Below are positions 7,695 to 16,027 of a stretch of DNA of 55,113 nucleotides, one piece after another. The first letter of the stretch is position 1. Every line of letters starts with the position of its first letter. Origin of the DNA: Thalassolituus sp034111725 (GTDB lineage: Bacteria; Pseudomonadota; Gammaproteobacteria; Pseudomonadales; Oceanobacteraceae); NCBI RefSeq assembly GCF_034111725.1, contig NZ_JAWUWR010000087.1, positions 1 through 55,113 on the forward strand, written 5' to 3'. The notes below the pieces were generated by a model that was not told the origin of the DNA, searched no databases, and saw nothing but the letters and a program-made list of their open reading frames with translations. The position numbers and the translations under genes were made by a program.

Positions 7695-8555
7695 TCAGCG
7701 CCTATTTTCTTCAAGTAAAGAGAGTAATCCGGGAACATCAATCAACGCACACATTTCCGCAATAACCGTTCCTGCTAACCATGGACGCTTACTGCCTTCG
7801 CCACGCCATTTAATTGACTGCTCTACCAAAGTAACGGTGTCCATAATCTCTTGGCAAGCAAGTGCCCAAGGGGCACGATCTAACTGAATCAGGTAGCTGT
7901 AACCTTCAGCGACAAGCGATTTTCCACGCTCAGGCATGATCAGTTGCGCACTATCGACCACCGTTAACTTCTGCTCGTCGCTCTGCCACACCCCCAGCGA
8001 CCATTTAGCTTGGCCGAAAAGTGGTGTCACTTTATCGTTAACATTAAACACACCACCCAATAACGGCAGTGGTATCGCTAACTTTAAACCTGCCACTTTG
8101 AATATCAGACATTCAATACCTTGGCTGGATGCCCAATTGAGTTTAGCCATTTCATTTTTTTGCGCTGCAGGCTCAGGCTCGTTAACCGAACCAACGGCTA
8201 TTGCACTTTCATCCCAATCTTGCAGCTCAGGAACGTCCGTTGCTCGCTCTAGAGTCGCCGTAGTAAGCACAGATGCCAACATTGGCTCAGCCAGAGTTTC
8301 AGTGGGCCATGAGCGCTCAGGATTAATCGTTTCGACAAAATTAGAGACTTGAGCTTGAGAACTAGCCACTACATTTACGCTCGGCAACTGTTGTGCACTG
8401 GAGGCTTGAACATGCGAGTTTACTTCGCGCTGCACTTCAGAAAGGGCATGCTCTGTCGCCACCTCTGTCGCAATCACTAATAACTGATCTAAATAGTCCT
8501 GAATTACACCATCCACTTGATTCCCTGTGACGGTGCCAGACTTATTAGCACTCAT
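7695..8555 (-). CDS. parP: ParP-like protein with a C-terminal CheW-like domain
   Basis: A 286-residue protein: an N-terminal helix with YLDQLLVIATEVATEHAL (residues ~20-45), a poorly conserved Ser/Thr/Pro/Glu-rich linker (about 50-135), and a C-terminal CheW-like domain starting around IECLIFKVAGLKLAIPL and ending in ALIDVPGLLSLL. This layout and its position between the ParA-type ATPase and cheW match Vibrio ParP and Pseudomonas PA1463. ParP binds ParC and CheA and keeps chemotaxis arrays at the flagellated pole. It overlaps the upstream unknown gene by 11 bases, so the two are probably co-translated. The polar role is by analogy. Confidence 0.82.
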   Translation of the reverse strand: MSANKSGTVTGNQVDGVIQDYLDQLLVIATEVATEHALSEVQREVNSHVQASSAQQLPSVNVVASSQAQVSNFVETINPERSWPTETLAEPMLASVLTTATLERATDVPELQDWDESAIAVGSVNEPEPAAQKNEMAKLNWASSQGIECLIFKVAGLKLAIPLPLLGGVFNVNDKVTPLFGQAKWSLGVWQSDEQKLTVVDSAQLIMPERGKSLVAEGYSYLIQLDRAPWALACQEIMDTVTLVEQSIKWRGEGSKRPWLAGTVIAEMCALIDVPGLLSLLEENRR

Positions 8556-8901
8556 TATCTACTGGCTCCGGCACTTTACATGCTGCAAGCAATGCAGAAT
8601 GTAAACGCCCCATAGGTAATTGTCGGGCCAAATCCAATAGTTCAAACATATTCGTTAATGCCTGCGCTTTACTTGGTCGAGATCCCGGCAGCCACAAAGG
8701 TATTAAGGCATAGCCTGCCGCAACGGTTTCTACAACCTGCGTTACCACTTTCGCGGAAGAATCATAGAAAGGCGCTACGGCTTGCGCCAATAAATCATCG
8801 AGTTGACGGCGCTTATGAAGCGTAACAGTGTCAACATCAGGAGAAGCTGTACCCAATAGACTATCGAAATAATCCATCAACGGTGAAGTGACATCAGGCA
8901 T
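8545..8901 (-). CDS. Unrecognised small protein between parC and parP
   Basis: A 118-residue, apparently soluble and mainly helical protein that I cannot assign to a family. Its start overlaps the parC stop (ATGCCTGA), with GGAGG six bases before the ATG at 8901; an ATG two codons earlier directly abuts the GGAGG. Its N-terminus contains MDYFDSLLGTA and later RRQLDDLLAQAVAPFY, which resemble the YLDQLLVIA helix at the start of the ParP-like protein. The C-terminal half has FELLDLARQLPMGRLHSALLA. No CheW, receiver or ATPase motif is visible. Overlap with both parC and parP implies a role tied to polar array positioning (inference). Confidence 0.8.
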   Translation of the reverse strand: MPDVTSPLMDYFDSLLGTASPDVDTVTLHKRRQLDDLLAQAVAPFYDSSAKVVTQVVETVAAGYALIPLWLPGSRPSKAQALTNMFELLDLARQLPMGRLHSALLAACKVPEPVDNEC

Positions 8902-9676
8902 GGGCATCCTCCGACATATCTAAAATATTCAGAAGATGGCGATACGCCCTAACGCCGCGAGTATCGGGATCCATTTGATGAGGAAATATCCCTTCATGGC
9001 TAGCGTCTCGCAAGCGTGTATCAACAGGAATAGCTTCATCCCAAAGTGAGTCTACATAGGTGCGCCGCATTTCTTTTAACGTAGTTACCGATGCCGATGT
9101 ACGACGATCAAATAACGTAGGCACAATCAAGTAAGGCAATTGTCTATTTTGCGAGCGCATCACCATTTTAAGCGTGTGCACCATACGCTCCAAGCCCTTC
9201 ATGGCTAAGTGCTCTGTTTGTGTCGGTACCACCAATCGTTGACACGCAGCTAATGCATTAACTAATAGAACCCCTAAAATAGGCGGTGTATCAATCAAGG
9301 CATAATCGTAATCATCCCATAATTGCGCCAAAGTACGCGCAACCACCAACCCCATTCCATCTTGCCCACTCACTTGGCGTTCGAGAGTGGCAAGGGACGT
9401 GGTTGCTGGTAGCAAAGACACATTTCCCATTGATGTCGGCTTTAAAACAGACTCGATATAATGTTTATCTTTATAGCGCTGTTCAAAAAACAAATGATAA
9501 ATACTGCGATCTAAACTGTCTGGATCTTGACGAAAATAACTGGTTAAGGAACCGTGAGGGTCAAGGTCAACCAATAATACACGTTTACCTTGGGCCGCTA
9601 GCAGTCCACCCAATGTCACTACACTAGTCGTTTTACCGACCCCGCCTTTTTGATTTGAAATTGACCAAATTCGCAC
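8894..9676 (-). CDS. parC: ParC-like ParA-family ATPase of the chemotaxis operon
   Basis: A 260-residue MinD/ParA-type ATPase. The deviant Walker A KGGVGKTT occupies residues 10-17 (signature Lys10 and catalytic Lys15), followed by the switch region LLVDLDPHGSLTSYF and the Walker B-like YALIDTPPILGVL. No N-terminal DNA-binding domain is present, unlike plasmid ParA. I chose the GTG at 9676, which has AGGA eight bases upstream and gives the usual MRIW start; an ATG at 9685 is the alternative. Vibrio ParC localises to the old pole and recruits ParP and the chemotaxis array, and Pseudomonas has a homologue at the same place. The 211-base gap to cheB contains an A-tract near 9776 but no clear terminator. 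Confidence 0.88.
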   Translation of the reverse strand: MRIWSISNQKGGVGKTTSVVTLGGLLAAQGKRVLLVDLDPHGSLTSYFRQDPDSLDRSIYHLFFEQRYKDKHYIESVLKPTSMGNVSLLPATTSLATLERQVSGQDGMGLVVARTLAQLWDDYDYALIDTPPILGVLLVNALAACQRLVVPTQTEHLAMKGLERMVHTLKMVMRSQNRQLPYLIVPTLFDRRTSASVTTLKEMRRTYVDSLWDEAIPVDTRLRDASHEGIFPHQMDPDTRGVRAYRHLLNILDMSEDAHA

Positions 9677-9887
9677 GACGACCATCCTGTAGAATTCTGG
9701 CAAACTCGGCTTTCCGGTTGCCTGCTGTTATTACAACAACCTAAGCAAAATCCATGTCAGACTGCATAAATTTGTAAAAAAAAAGCAATTTCGATAGTAA
9801 ATACCATAAAGACAGGACAAAAATCGTCAGAATCGAATAGTCAGCGGTATAACCATTCCGTACACGGCGAATTATTGCCTATCGATA

Positions 9888-10907
9888 TTAACCGACATCA
9901 GACGCTAAACGACCTGCAATATTCGTTAACGCAAGTACCTCATCGCTGAGCCCTTCTTTGATAACGGCCATTGGCATGCCAAATATAACGGAGCTTTCTT
10001 CATCTTGCGCCCAGATATGAGACTTAGCTTCTTTTAATAAGCGCGCTCCTTCACGACCATCAGCCCCCATCCCAGTTAAAACAATACCAAGAACATGGGC
10101 ACCATAATGTTTAGCCGCTGACGCAAAGGCAATATCGACACTCGGACGATAATTAACACGTGGATCACTTTCTCGAATATGAATCGATCCACCATTGCGA
10201 CGATCAACCATTAACTGCATCCCCCCCGGAGCAACGTATACATGCCCTGGTTGAATAACATCTCCATTGACGGCCTCTTTTATTGCCAGCGGACTAAGGT
10301 TATTCAACCGTTCAGCAAAAGCAGGCGTAAACGATCCCGGCATATGTTGCACAATAATAATGGGAGTTTTGAACGTAGCGGGCAGTGCCTTAAACAAGAC
10401 TTGCAAGGCCGCGGGTCCACCGGTGGAGGTACCAATAACGATAAGTTCTGTTTTCGATAAATCCGCATTAGTAGTCGATTTAATCGAAATCGGCTTACTA
10501 ACACGTGTTTGATTACGTGCAACACCAGCGATTTTATCGGTCAATAAACGCTTAATTTGCGCAGAATCACTGGCGATATCTTCGAAATTTTTAGGTAAAA
10601 AATCCAGAGCACCTGCATCTAAAGCGTCTAGAGTCACCCTTGCTCCCTCAAAGGTCAGAGAGGAGAACATCAAAACAGGCACTGGCCGCTGCAGCATAAT
10701 GTTCTTAACAGCAGTAATACCATCCATAACTGGCATTTCATAATCCATAGTAATGACATCCGGCTTAAGCAATTCATTTTGCTCTATCGCCTCGCGCCCA
10801 TTACTGGCTACACCAGCCACCTCCATACGGCCATCACTATTAATGATGTCGGACACCCGTCGCCGAAAAAAACCCGAATCATCGACTACTAATACCCGAA
10901 TCGTCAT
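9888..10907 (-). CDS. cheB: Protein-glutamate methylesterase/deamidase CheB (flagellar system)
   Basis: Cytoplasmic response regulator that demethylates chemoreceptors. An N-terminal receiver domain holds the phospho-acceptor Asp55 in VITMDYEMP and the acidic pair DD at 9-10. A linker of about 30 residues leads to the methylesterase domain, whose triad lies in IGTSTGGP (Ser), VQHMPG (His) and VLTGMGADG (Asp). The 339 residues are standard. It lies 12 bases after cheA. No cheR gene is present in this first operon; the only cheR of the window is in the second chemosensory cluster. A second CheB is encoded at 29630-30682. Confidence 0.96.
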   Translation of the reverse strand: MTIRVLVVDDSGFFRRRVSDIINSDGRMEVAGVASNGREAIEQNELLKPDVITMDYEMPVMDGITAVKNIMLQRPVPVLMFSSLTFEGARVTLDALDAGALDFLPKNFEDIASDSAQIKRLLTDKIAGVARNQTRVSKPISIKSTTNADLSKTELIVIGTSTGGPAALQVLFKALPATFKTPIIIVQHMPGSFTPAFAERLNNLSPLAIKEAVNGDVIQPGHVYVAPGGMQLMVDRRNGGSIHIRESDPRVNYRPSVDIAFASAAKHYGAHVLGIVLTGMGADGREGARLLKEAKSHIWAQDEESSVIFGMPMAVIKEGLSDEVLALTNIAGRLASDVG

Positions 10908-10919
10908 AGTAAGCCTTAA

Positions 10920-13166
10920 TTATGCTGCACTGGATTGACGTGTCGCGTAGCGATTCAACATGCTCGGAATATCTAAAATCAAAGCAATACGGCCATCACC
11001 GGTAATCGTAGCACCCGCCATTCCCGCGGTACCATGTAACATTTTGCCTAATGGTTTTATCACTACCTCCTCTTGCCCAACAAGTTGGTCAACAACGAAA
11101 CCAACGCGGCGATTACCAACAGAAACAACAACAACGTGTGCGGTATCATCAACCTGCTTGGAATGATCGCCTTTTACTAGCCAACGCTTTAAATAAAATA
11201 GCGGGATCGGTTTTTCTCTTACCACCACCACTTCTTGTCCATCAACGATATTGGTCTGAGTTAAATCTAAGTGGAAGATTTCATTAACATTGACCAAGGG
11301 AAAGGCAAAAGCCTGATCTTTTAGCATCACCATCAAGGTCGGCATAATGGCCAATGTTAATGGCACCTTGATACGAATGCTGGTGCCTTCACCCATTCGT
11401 GACGTAATATTTATAGTACCGTTTAACTGGTTAATTTTCGTTTTAACCACGTCCATACCAACGCCACGCCCTGACACATCAGAGATCACATCTTTGGTAG
11501 AGAAACCAGGAGCAAAAATCAAGTTAAAACATTCATTTTCAGTTAAGCGATCGGCGGCATCTTGATCCATCACACCTTTTTCAACGGCTTTCCGGCGTAA
11601 TACATCAGCGTCCATACCGCCGCCGTCGTCTTGAATCACCAGCAGAATATGATCGCCTTCTTGCTCAGCCGATAATACCACTGTACCGACGCGATTCTTA
11701 CCGGACTTCTCGCGATCATCTGGCATTTCTACCCCATGATCCACGGCATTGCGCACTAAGTGGACTAATGGATCAGCCAATGCTTCCACTAAGTTTTTAT
11801 CTAAATCAGTTTCTTCGCCGCGTAATTCTAAATTAATTTCTTTTTTCAGCTGTCGAGCTAAATCACGCACGACTCGCGGGAAACGGCCAAAAACCTTTTT
11901 GATTGGCTGCATTCGAGTTTTCATTACCGATGCTTGTAAATCACCAGTAACCACATCCAAATTTGCAACTGCTTTGGCCATTGATTCATCGGTGCTCTTT
12001 AATCCTAAGCGCACTAAACGATTACGTACTAACACTAACTCACCAACCATATTCATAATATCGTCAAGACGTTTAGTATCAACGCGAACGGTAGCTTCGG
12101 CTTGCATTGCCTCTTTATTTTCGACTTTCTTAGCTTCAGTTTTAGCAATCGCTTCAACCTTAGCGGGCTCTACTTTTGCAACGGGAGCTTTGACTGGCTC
12201 GGCAGGAGCAGGCGCTTTTACCGCTGCGGCTGACTTCACTGGTTCTTTAGGTTTTTCTGCTTTGGTATCGGCCCCGCCTTCAGGTGCGAATGCATGCTTG
12301 CCCTTACCATGTAATCTATCGAGTAATTCCTCAAACTCCGAATCACTGATTAATTCATCGCCACCAGCACCAGTTACCGATGTATCTGCTGACGAAGAAT
12401 CAGCAGCAATTGTCACTTGGGAGGATGCACTAGGCTTGACATCTCCAGCCGCCGCTGCACCTTTACCATGAATTTGATCGAGTAAGGCCTCAAATTCATC
12501 TTCTGTAATTTCATCATCTGACGAAGAAGTAACAACAGGCCCACCCATATCGAACAAGTCATCATCGTCTGCTACTGCTGGCGACGGTGTCGTTGTTACT
12601 GGTGTCTCGGCCTGACTGCGCTCTTCATCTAGCGCATCTAGCAAGCGTTCAAATTCATCATCGGTAATATCGCCATTATCAGTAGCAACGGCTTCAACTT
12701 TGACGGCATTATCCGCCGCAATCTCAACATCTTCCGCAACCGACTCTTCAACTTCGGCAAGAACTTCATCTTGAGACGCCGGTTTAGCTAAATGATGGAG
12801 ACGTTCAATAATACCAGGATCAGCATCCGCTGGTGCAGCACCAGAACGTACGCTTTCAAACATTTCATTAACGGAGTCGAGTGCTTGCAGCACGACATCC
12901 ATTAAATCAGGATTAACGCGACGATGACCATTACGTAACGTGTCGAACACGTTTTCCGCTGCATGGCAGCAGTCAACCAGCGGGTTTAACTGTAGAAAAC
13001 CTGCGCCGCCTTTAACCGTATGGAAACCCCTGAAAATAGCATTCAGAAGATCTTTATCATCTGGGCGTTGTTCGAGGTCGACGAGTTGTTCTGAGAGCAA
13101 TTCTAGAATCTCACCCGCCTCAACGAGAAAATCCTGAAGGATTTCTTCATCTGCATCGAAACTCAT
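10920..13166 (-). CDS. cheA: Chemotaxis histidine kinase CheA (flagellar system) with three linker repeats
   Basis: A 748-residue receptor-coupled kinase that phosphorylates CheY and CheB. Order of domains: Hpt (residues 1-110, phospho-accepting His49 in FHTVKGGAGF), a long acidic and Ala/Pro-rich linker (about 130-385), dimerisation helices (ATVRVDTKRLDDIMNMVGEL, about 385-450), HATPase (LVRNAVDHGVE N-box, GGGMD and GRGVGMDVV G-boxes) and a C-terminal CheW-like domain. I see no conventional globular P2. Instead the linker holds three copies of an acidic motif: ITDDEFERLLDALD (from ~167), ITEDEFEALLDQIHGKG (~220) and ISDSEFEELLDRLHGKG (~273). Such motifs could dock CheY/CheB or ParP. It lies between cheZ and cheB, with 12-base gaps. 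Confidence 0.97.
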   Translation of the reverse strand: MSFDADEEILQDFLVEAGEILELLSEQLVDLEQRPDDKDLLNAIFRGFHTVKGGAGFLQLNPLVDCCHAAENVFDTLRNGHRRVNPDLMDVVLQALDSVNEMFESVRSGAAPADADPGIIERLHHLAKPASQDEVLAEVEESVAEDVEIAADNAVKVEAVATDNGDITDDEFERLLDALDEERSQAETPVTTTPSPAVADDDDLFDMGGPVVTSSSDDEITEDEFEALLDQIHGKGAAAAGDVKPSASSQVTIAADSSSADTSVTGAGGDELISDSEFEELLDRLHGKGKHAFAPEGGADTKAEKPKEPVKSAAAVKAPAPAEPVKAPVAKVEPAKVEAIAKTEAKKVENKEAMQAEATVRVDTKRLDDIMNMVGELVLVRNRLVRLGLKSTDESMAKAVANLDVVTGDLQASVMKTRMQPIKKVFGRFPRVVRDLARQLKKEINLELRGEETDLDKNLVEALADPLVHLVRNAVDHGVEMPDDREKSGKNRVGTVVLSAEQEGDHILLVIQDDGGGMDADVLRRKAVEKGVMDQDAADRLTENECFNLIFAPGFSTKDVISDVSGRGVGMDVVKTKINQLNGTINITSRMGEGTSIRIKVPLTLAIMPTLMVMLKDQAFAFPLVNVNEIFHLDLTQTNIVDGQEVVVVREKPIPLFYLKRWLVKGDHSKQVDDTAHVVVVSVGNRRVGFVVDQLVGQEEVVIKPLGKMLHGTAGMAGATITGDGRIALILDIPSMLNRYATRQSSAA

Positions 13167-13178
13167 CCGTTTGCTCCT

Positions 13179-13955
13179 TTAAAAACCAAGACTGGACAAT
13201 AGGTCATCAACATCATCCTGGCTGTTAACTACGTCGTCACTGGATTTATTAATTTGAGGTCCTTCCGCTCGGATATTGGCACCTTCGTCGGAAGTTTCAG
13301 TTACCGTATCGAGATCGTGTTTAATACCTGTGATCTCATCCACTTGCCCGGCCATTAATACTAAAGTTACTAACCGAGATTCCACATCCTTTATAAGGGC
13401 CGTCACTTTATGTATGACTTGTCCAGTGAGATCCTGGAAATCTTGAGCTAAAACAATTTCAGAAAACTGCCCTTGAATCTTCTGAGATTTATTAACGCTT
13501 TCGCCCAAGAATTCATTTACATCTTTACTTAAAAGTCGGAATTCTGCAGGCGTTAACTCTTTATTCAAAAAACGTTGCCATTGTACCGACAATATTTTTG
13601 CGCGGTCATGAAGACCCGACGCTAAAGGCATACCTGCATCAACCAAATCCATGGTGCGATTTGCTGATTTATCCGTCATTTCCAATACATACGCGAGTTT
13701 ATCGGTTGTATTATCAATGTCAGAGCCAGCGCCGACGGAGTCTACATTCAGATTTTTAATGGCATCATGTAGTGCTCGCGTCAGGCGGCCGATCTCGTTA
13801 TACAGAGTGCGATCCCGAACCTCGTTAAGGTCGTTCACTAGCGCAACGGCTTTGCCGATATCACCTTGCTCTAATTGCAGCAACATGTTCTCAGCAAGCA
13901 TTCTGATTTCAGAGCCGACTTTACTGTTAGCAGCTTCTAGGCTTATGTCACCCAT
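13179..13955 (-). CDS. cheZ: Protein phosphatase CheZ
   Basis: Dephosphorylates CheY-P and so resets the flagellar motor signal. The 258 residues are mostly long helices. The family signature QDFQDLTGQVI, which carries the catalytic Gln, is at about 171-181. The extreme C-terminus, DVDDLLSSLGF, is the conserved CheY-binding peptide, reached through a flexible acidic segment (about 215-245). It lies 16 bases after cheY and 12 before cheA. CheZ in this operon marks the first chemosensory system as the one that controls the flagellum; the second cluster has none. Confidence 0.96.
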   Translation of the reverse strand: MGDISLEAANSKVGSEIRMLAENMLLQLEQGDIGKAVALVNDLNEVRDRTLYNEIGRLTRALHDAIKNLNVDSVGAGSDIDNTTDKLAYVLEMTDKSANRTMDLVDAGMPLASGLHDRAKILSVQWQRFLNKELTPAEFRLLSKDVNEFLGESVNKSQKIQGQFSEIVLAQDFQDLTGQVIHKVTALIKDVESRLVTLVLMAGQVDEITGIKHDLDTVTETSDEGANIRAEGPQINKSSDDVVNSQDDVDDLLSSLGF

Positions 13956-13971
13956 TGACCAACCTTCTTAT

Positions 13972-14346
13972 TTAGCCTTCGACTCGTTCGAAAATCTTAT
14001 CGATTTTCTCCTTCAGAACCGCCGCAGTAAAAGGCTTAACTACATAGCCATTTACCCCTGCCTGAGCAGCTGCAACAATCTGATCGCGTTTCGCTTCTGC
14101 GGTAACCATAAGAACCGGTAGGCTCTTAAGACGGTCGTCTGCACGCACATGCTTCAACAGATCGAGACCCGTCATGCCCGGCATATTCCAGTCAGTTACC
14201 AGAAAATCAAAATCGCCATTCTGTAACATGGGTAGCGCTGTCGTACCATCGTCAGCTTCTTGCGTGTTGGTAAAGCCCAAATCGCGTAGAAGATTTTTCA
14301 CGATACGTCTCATCGTAGAGAAGTCATCAACGATAAGAATTTTCAT
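13972..14346 (-). CDS. cheY: Chemotaxis response regulator CheY (flagellar system)
   Basis: Single-domain receiver that binds the FliM N-terminus when phosphorylated. It has acidic pocket Asp7-Asp8, phospho-acceptor Asp52 in LVTDWNMPGM, the switch Thr in VLMVTAEAKR, and Lys in VVKPF. The ATG at 14346 gives 124 residues and the MKILIVDDFSTMRR start seen in Pseudomonas CheY. No ribosome site fits that ATG; a GGAGG sits five bases before an in-frame TTG at 14358, which would give a 128-residue protein close to E. coli CheY in length. The frame stays open further upstream without another credible start. The 106-base gap to fliA has a weak sigma-28-like pattern (TAAGTTTT) that I do not annotate. 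Confidence 0.95.
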   Translation of the reverse strand: MKILIVDDFSTMRRIVKNLLRDLGFTNTQEADDGTTALPMLQNGDFDFLVTDWNMPGMTGLDLLKHVRADDRLKSLPVLMVTAEAKRDQIVAAAQAGVNGYVVKPFTAAVLKEKIDKIFERVEG

Positions 14347-14464
14347 ATTTTTGTCCAAAACGACCTCCAATAATCGACTTTTATATTCCCAGTCGTTCCT
14401 AAAACTTAGTGTAGACCTAGTTACCGCTTTATCCAGAAACACGACATACGGAATGCAATATTTA

Positions 14465-15199
14465 TTAGCGAGTAAGCCAATCGCCTAGGCGTGAACGCAA
14501 ACGATGGGTCGCTTGGCTGTGTAATTGACTGACGCGAGACTCGCTGACACCCAATACAGCGCCTATTTCCTTCAGGTTAAGCTCTTCGTCGTAGTAGAGG
14601 GCTAGAATCAGCTGTTCGCGTTCAGGGAGCCCTTTGATGGCTTCAGCGAGCTGAGTCTGGAAGGCATCTCGTTCGATACCTGCAAATGGATTGGGTGCCG
14701 TTTCGTTAAAAACTTCGAAGCCGTTCTCACTTTTTTCAGCAACTTCTTCGTAACTAAATAGCCGGCAGCCAGCACTATCGCGCAGAATACCGTGATATTC
14801 ATCTTGGCTAATACCGAGAAATGCAGCGACTTCACTGTCATCTGCATCGCGACCTTTCTCACCCTCAATCTGTTTGATCGCATGAGTAATGCGCCGAGCA
14901 TTACGATGCACAGAACGCGGAGCCCAGTCGCCACGGCGTATTTCATCCAACATAGCGCCGCGAATACGGATACCGGCATAAGTTTCGAAACTCGCACCTT
15001 TGCCACCATCATACTTACGCGATGCTTCCAACAAACCTATCATGCCGGCTTGAATAAGATCGTCCACCTGCACGCTGTCGGGTAAACGCCCCATCATGTG
15101 ATGGGCAATACGTTTTACCAGCCCTGCGTGTTCGCGAACCAATTGATCGAAATTGTTTTTTTGAACGTCAGAGTACACCAGACAACTACCCGCAGACAT
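14465..15199 (-). CDS. fliA: Flagellar sigma factor FliA (sigma-28)
   Basis: Directs RNA polymerase to late flagellar and chemotaxis promoters and is inhibited by FlgM. The 244 residues contain region 2 (LVKRIAHHMMGRLPDSVQVD, DLIQAGMIGLLEA, ASFETYAGIRIRGAMLDEIR), region 3 (ARRITHAIKQIE) and region 4 with its helix-turn-helix (LNLKEIGAVLGVSESRVSQL). Region 1 is missing, as is typical of sigma-28. It lies three bases after fleN and before cheY, the Pseudomonas arrangement. A likely target site is visible upstream of fliS (49492-49518). FlgM is not encoded in the window. Confidence 0.97.
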   Translation of the reverse strand: MSAGSCLVYSDVQKNNFDQLVREHAGLVKRIAHHMMGRLPDSVQVDDLIQAGMIGLLEASRKYDGGKGASFETYAGIRIRGAMLDEIRRGDWAPRSVHRNARRITHAIKQIEGEKGRDADDSEVAAFLGISQDEYHGILRDSAGCRLFSYEEVAEKSENGFEVFNETAPNPFAGIERDAFQTQLAEAIKGLPEREQLILALYYDEELNLKEIGAVLGVSESRVSQLHSQATHRLRSRLGDWLTR

Positions 15200-15202
15200 T
15201 GA

Positions 15203-16021
15203 TTAGGCCTCAACTTCCTGAAGCAGCCGGTCTACAAAAAACTCTAAATGCCCACGCGGCGAAGACGGCAGCGGCCAAGCATCGACTTTTTTGGCTAGAG
15301 CTCTAAATGCCGTTGACGCTTTAGAGCGAGGATATACATCCACAACCGCCTTTTGCCGTTGCACGGCACGACGCACGGCATCATCCATAGGGATAGCACC
15401 GACGTACTGCATGGCAACTTCTAAAAAACGATCAGTCACTTTGGTAAGTTTTTGGAATAGCGCTTGCCCTTCTTGCGGCGTGCGCACCATATTTGCCACC
15501 ATACGGAAGCGAAATACACCGTAGTCACGATTTAATAATTTAATTTGTGCATAAGCATCGGTAATAGAAGTAGGTTCATCGGTTACCACGACCAGTACTT
15601 CTTGCGCTGCGCGCACAAAACTCATCACAGAATCAGAAATACCCGCAGCGGTATCAACGATTAATACGTCGATATCATCGCCAATATCACTAAATGCTTG
15701 AATTAATCCGGCATGCTCCATCGCATTTAATTGCGATAACTTTTGTGTGCCAGAGGAAGCGGGGACAATGCGAATTCCTGCCGGACCTCTAACCATCACT
15801 TCACGTAAATCGCATTCACCTTGCAACACATTTTCAATAGTTTTATTGGAAGAAATACCCAATAAAATATCGATATTCGCTAAACCTAAATCGGCGTCGA
15901 GTACAACAACGCGTCGCCCCATTTCGGCCAACGCAATTGCGAGGTTAACGGAGACGTTGCTTTTACCCACACCGCCCTTACCACCTGTAACGGCGATCAC
16001 TTGAACCGGGTGCCTTGCCAT
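15203..16021 (-). CDS. fleN: Flagellar number regulator FleN (FlhG), MinD-type ATPase
   Basis: A 272-residue ParA/MinD-family ATPase that limits flagella to one per pole. In Pseudomonas it does so by binding FleQ and restraining its activator function. The deviant Walker A GGKGGVGKSN is at residues 13-22, switch I lies in VVLDADLGLANIDILLG, and Walker B in DVLIVDTAAGIS. A basic and hydrophobic C-terminus (FFVDRLLQEVEA) could be the membrane-targeting helix. It is six bases after flhF and three before fliA. Since its known partner FleQ appears truncated here (47293-48747), FleN would have lost one target if that stop is real. Confidence 0.96.
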   Translation of the reverse strand: MARHPVQVIAVTGGKGGVGKSNVSVNLAIALAEMGRRVVVLDADLGLANIDILLGISSNKTIENVLQGECDLREVMVRGPAGIRIVPASSGTQKLSQLNAMEHAGLIQAFSDIGDDIDVLIVDTAAGISDSVMSFVRAAQEVLVVVTDEPTSITDAYAQIKLLNRDYGVFRFRMVANMVRTPQEGQALFQKLTKVTDRFLEVAMQYVGAIPMDDAVRRAVQRQKAVVDVYPRSKASTAFRALAKKVDAWPLPSSPRGHLEFFVDRLLQEVEA

Positions 16022-16027
16022 CGTGTT

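Noticed and set aside
11749..12471. 240-residue plus-strand reading frame
   Set aside because: It lies entirely antisense to the cheA linker; its Ser/Ala-rich composition mirrors the acidic repeats of CheA.
14347..14464. Sigma-28 promoter before cheY
   Set aside because: TAAGTTTT followed by GGAATATAA is a poor match in both boxes compared with the fliS site.
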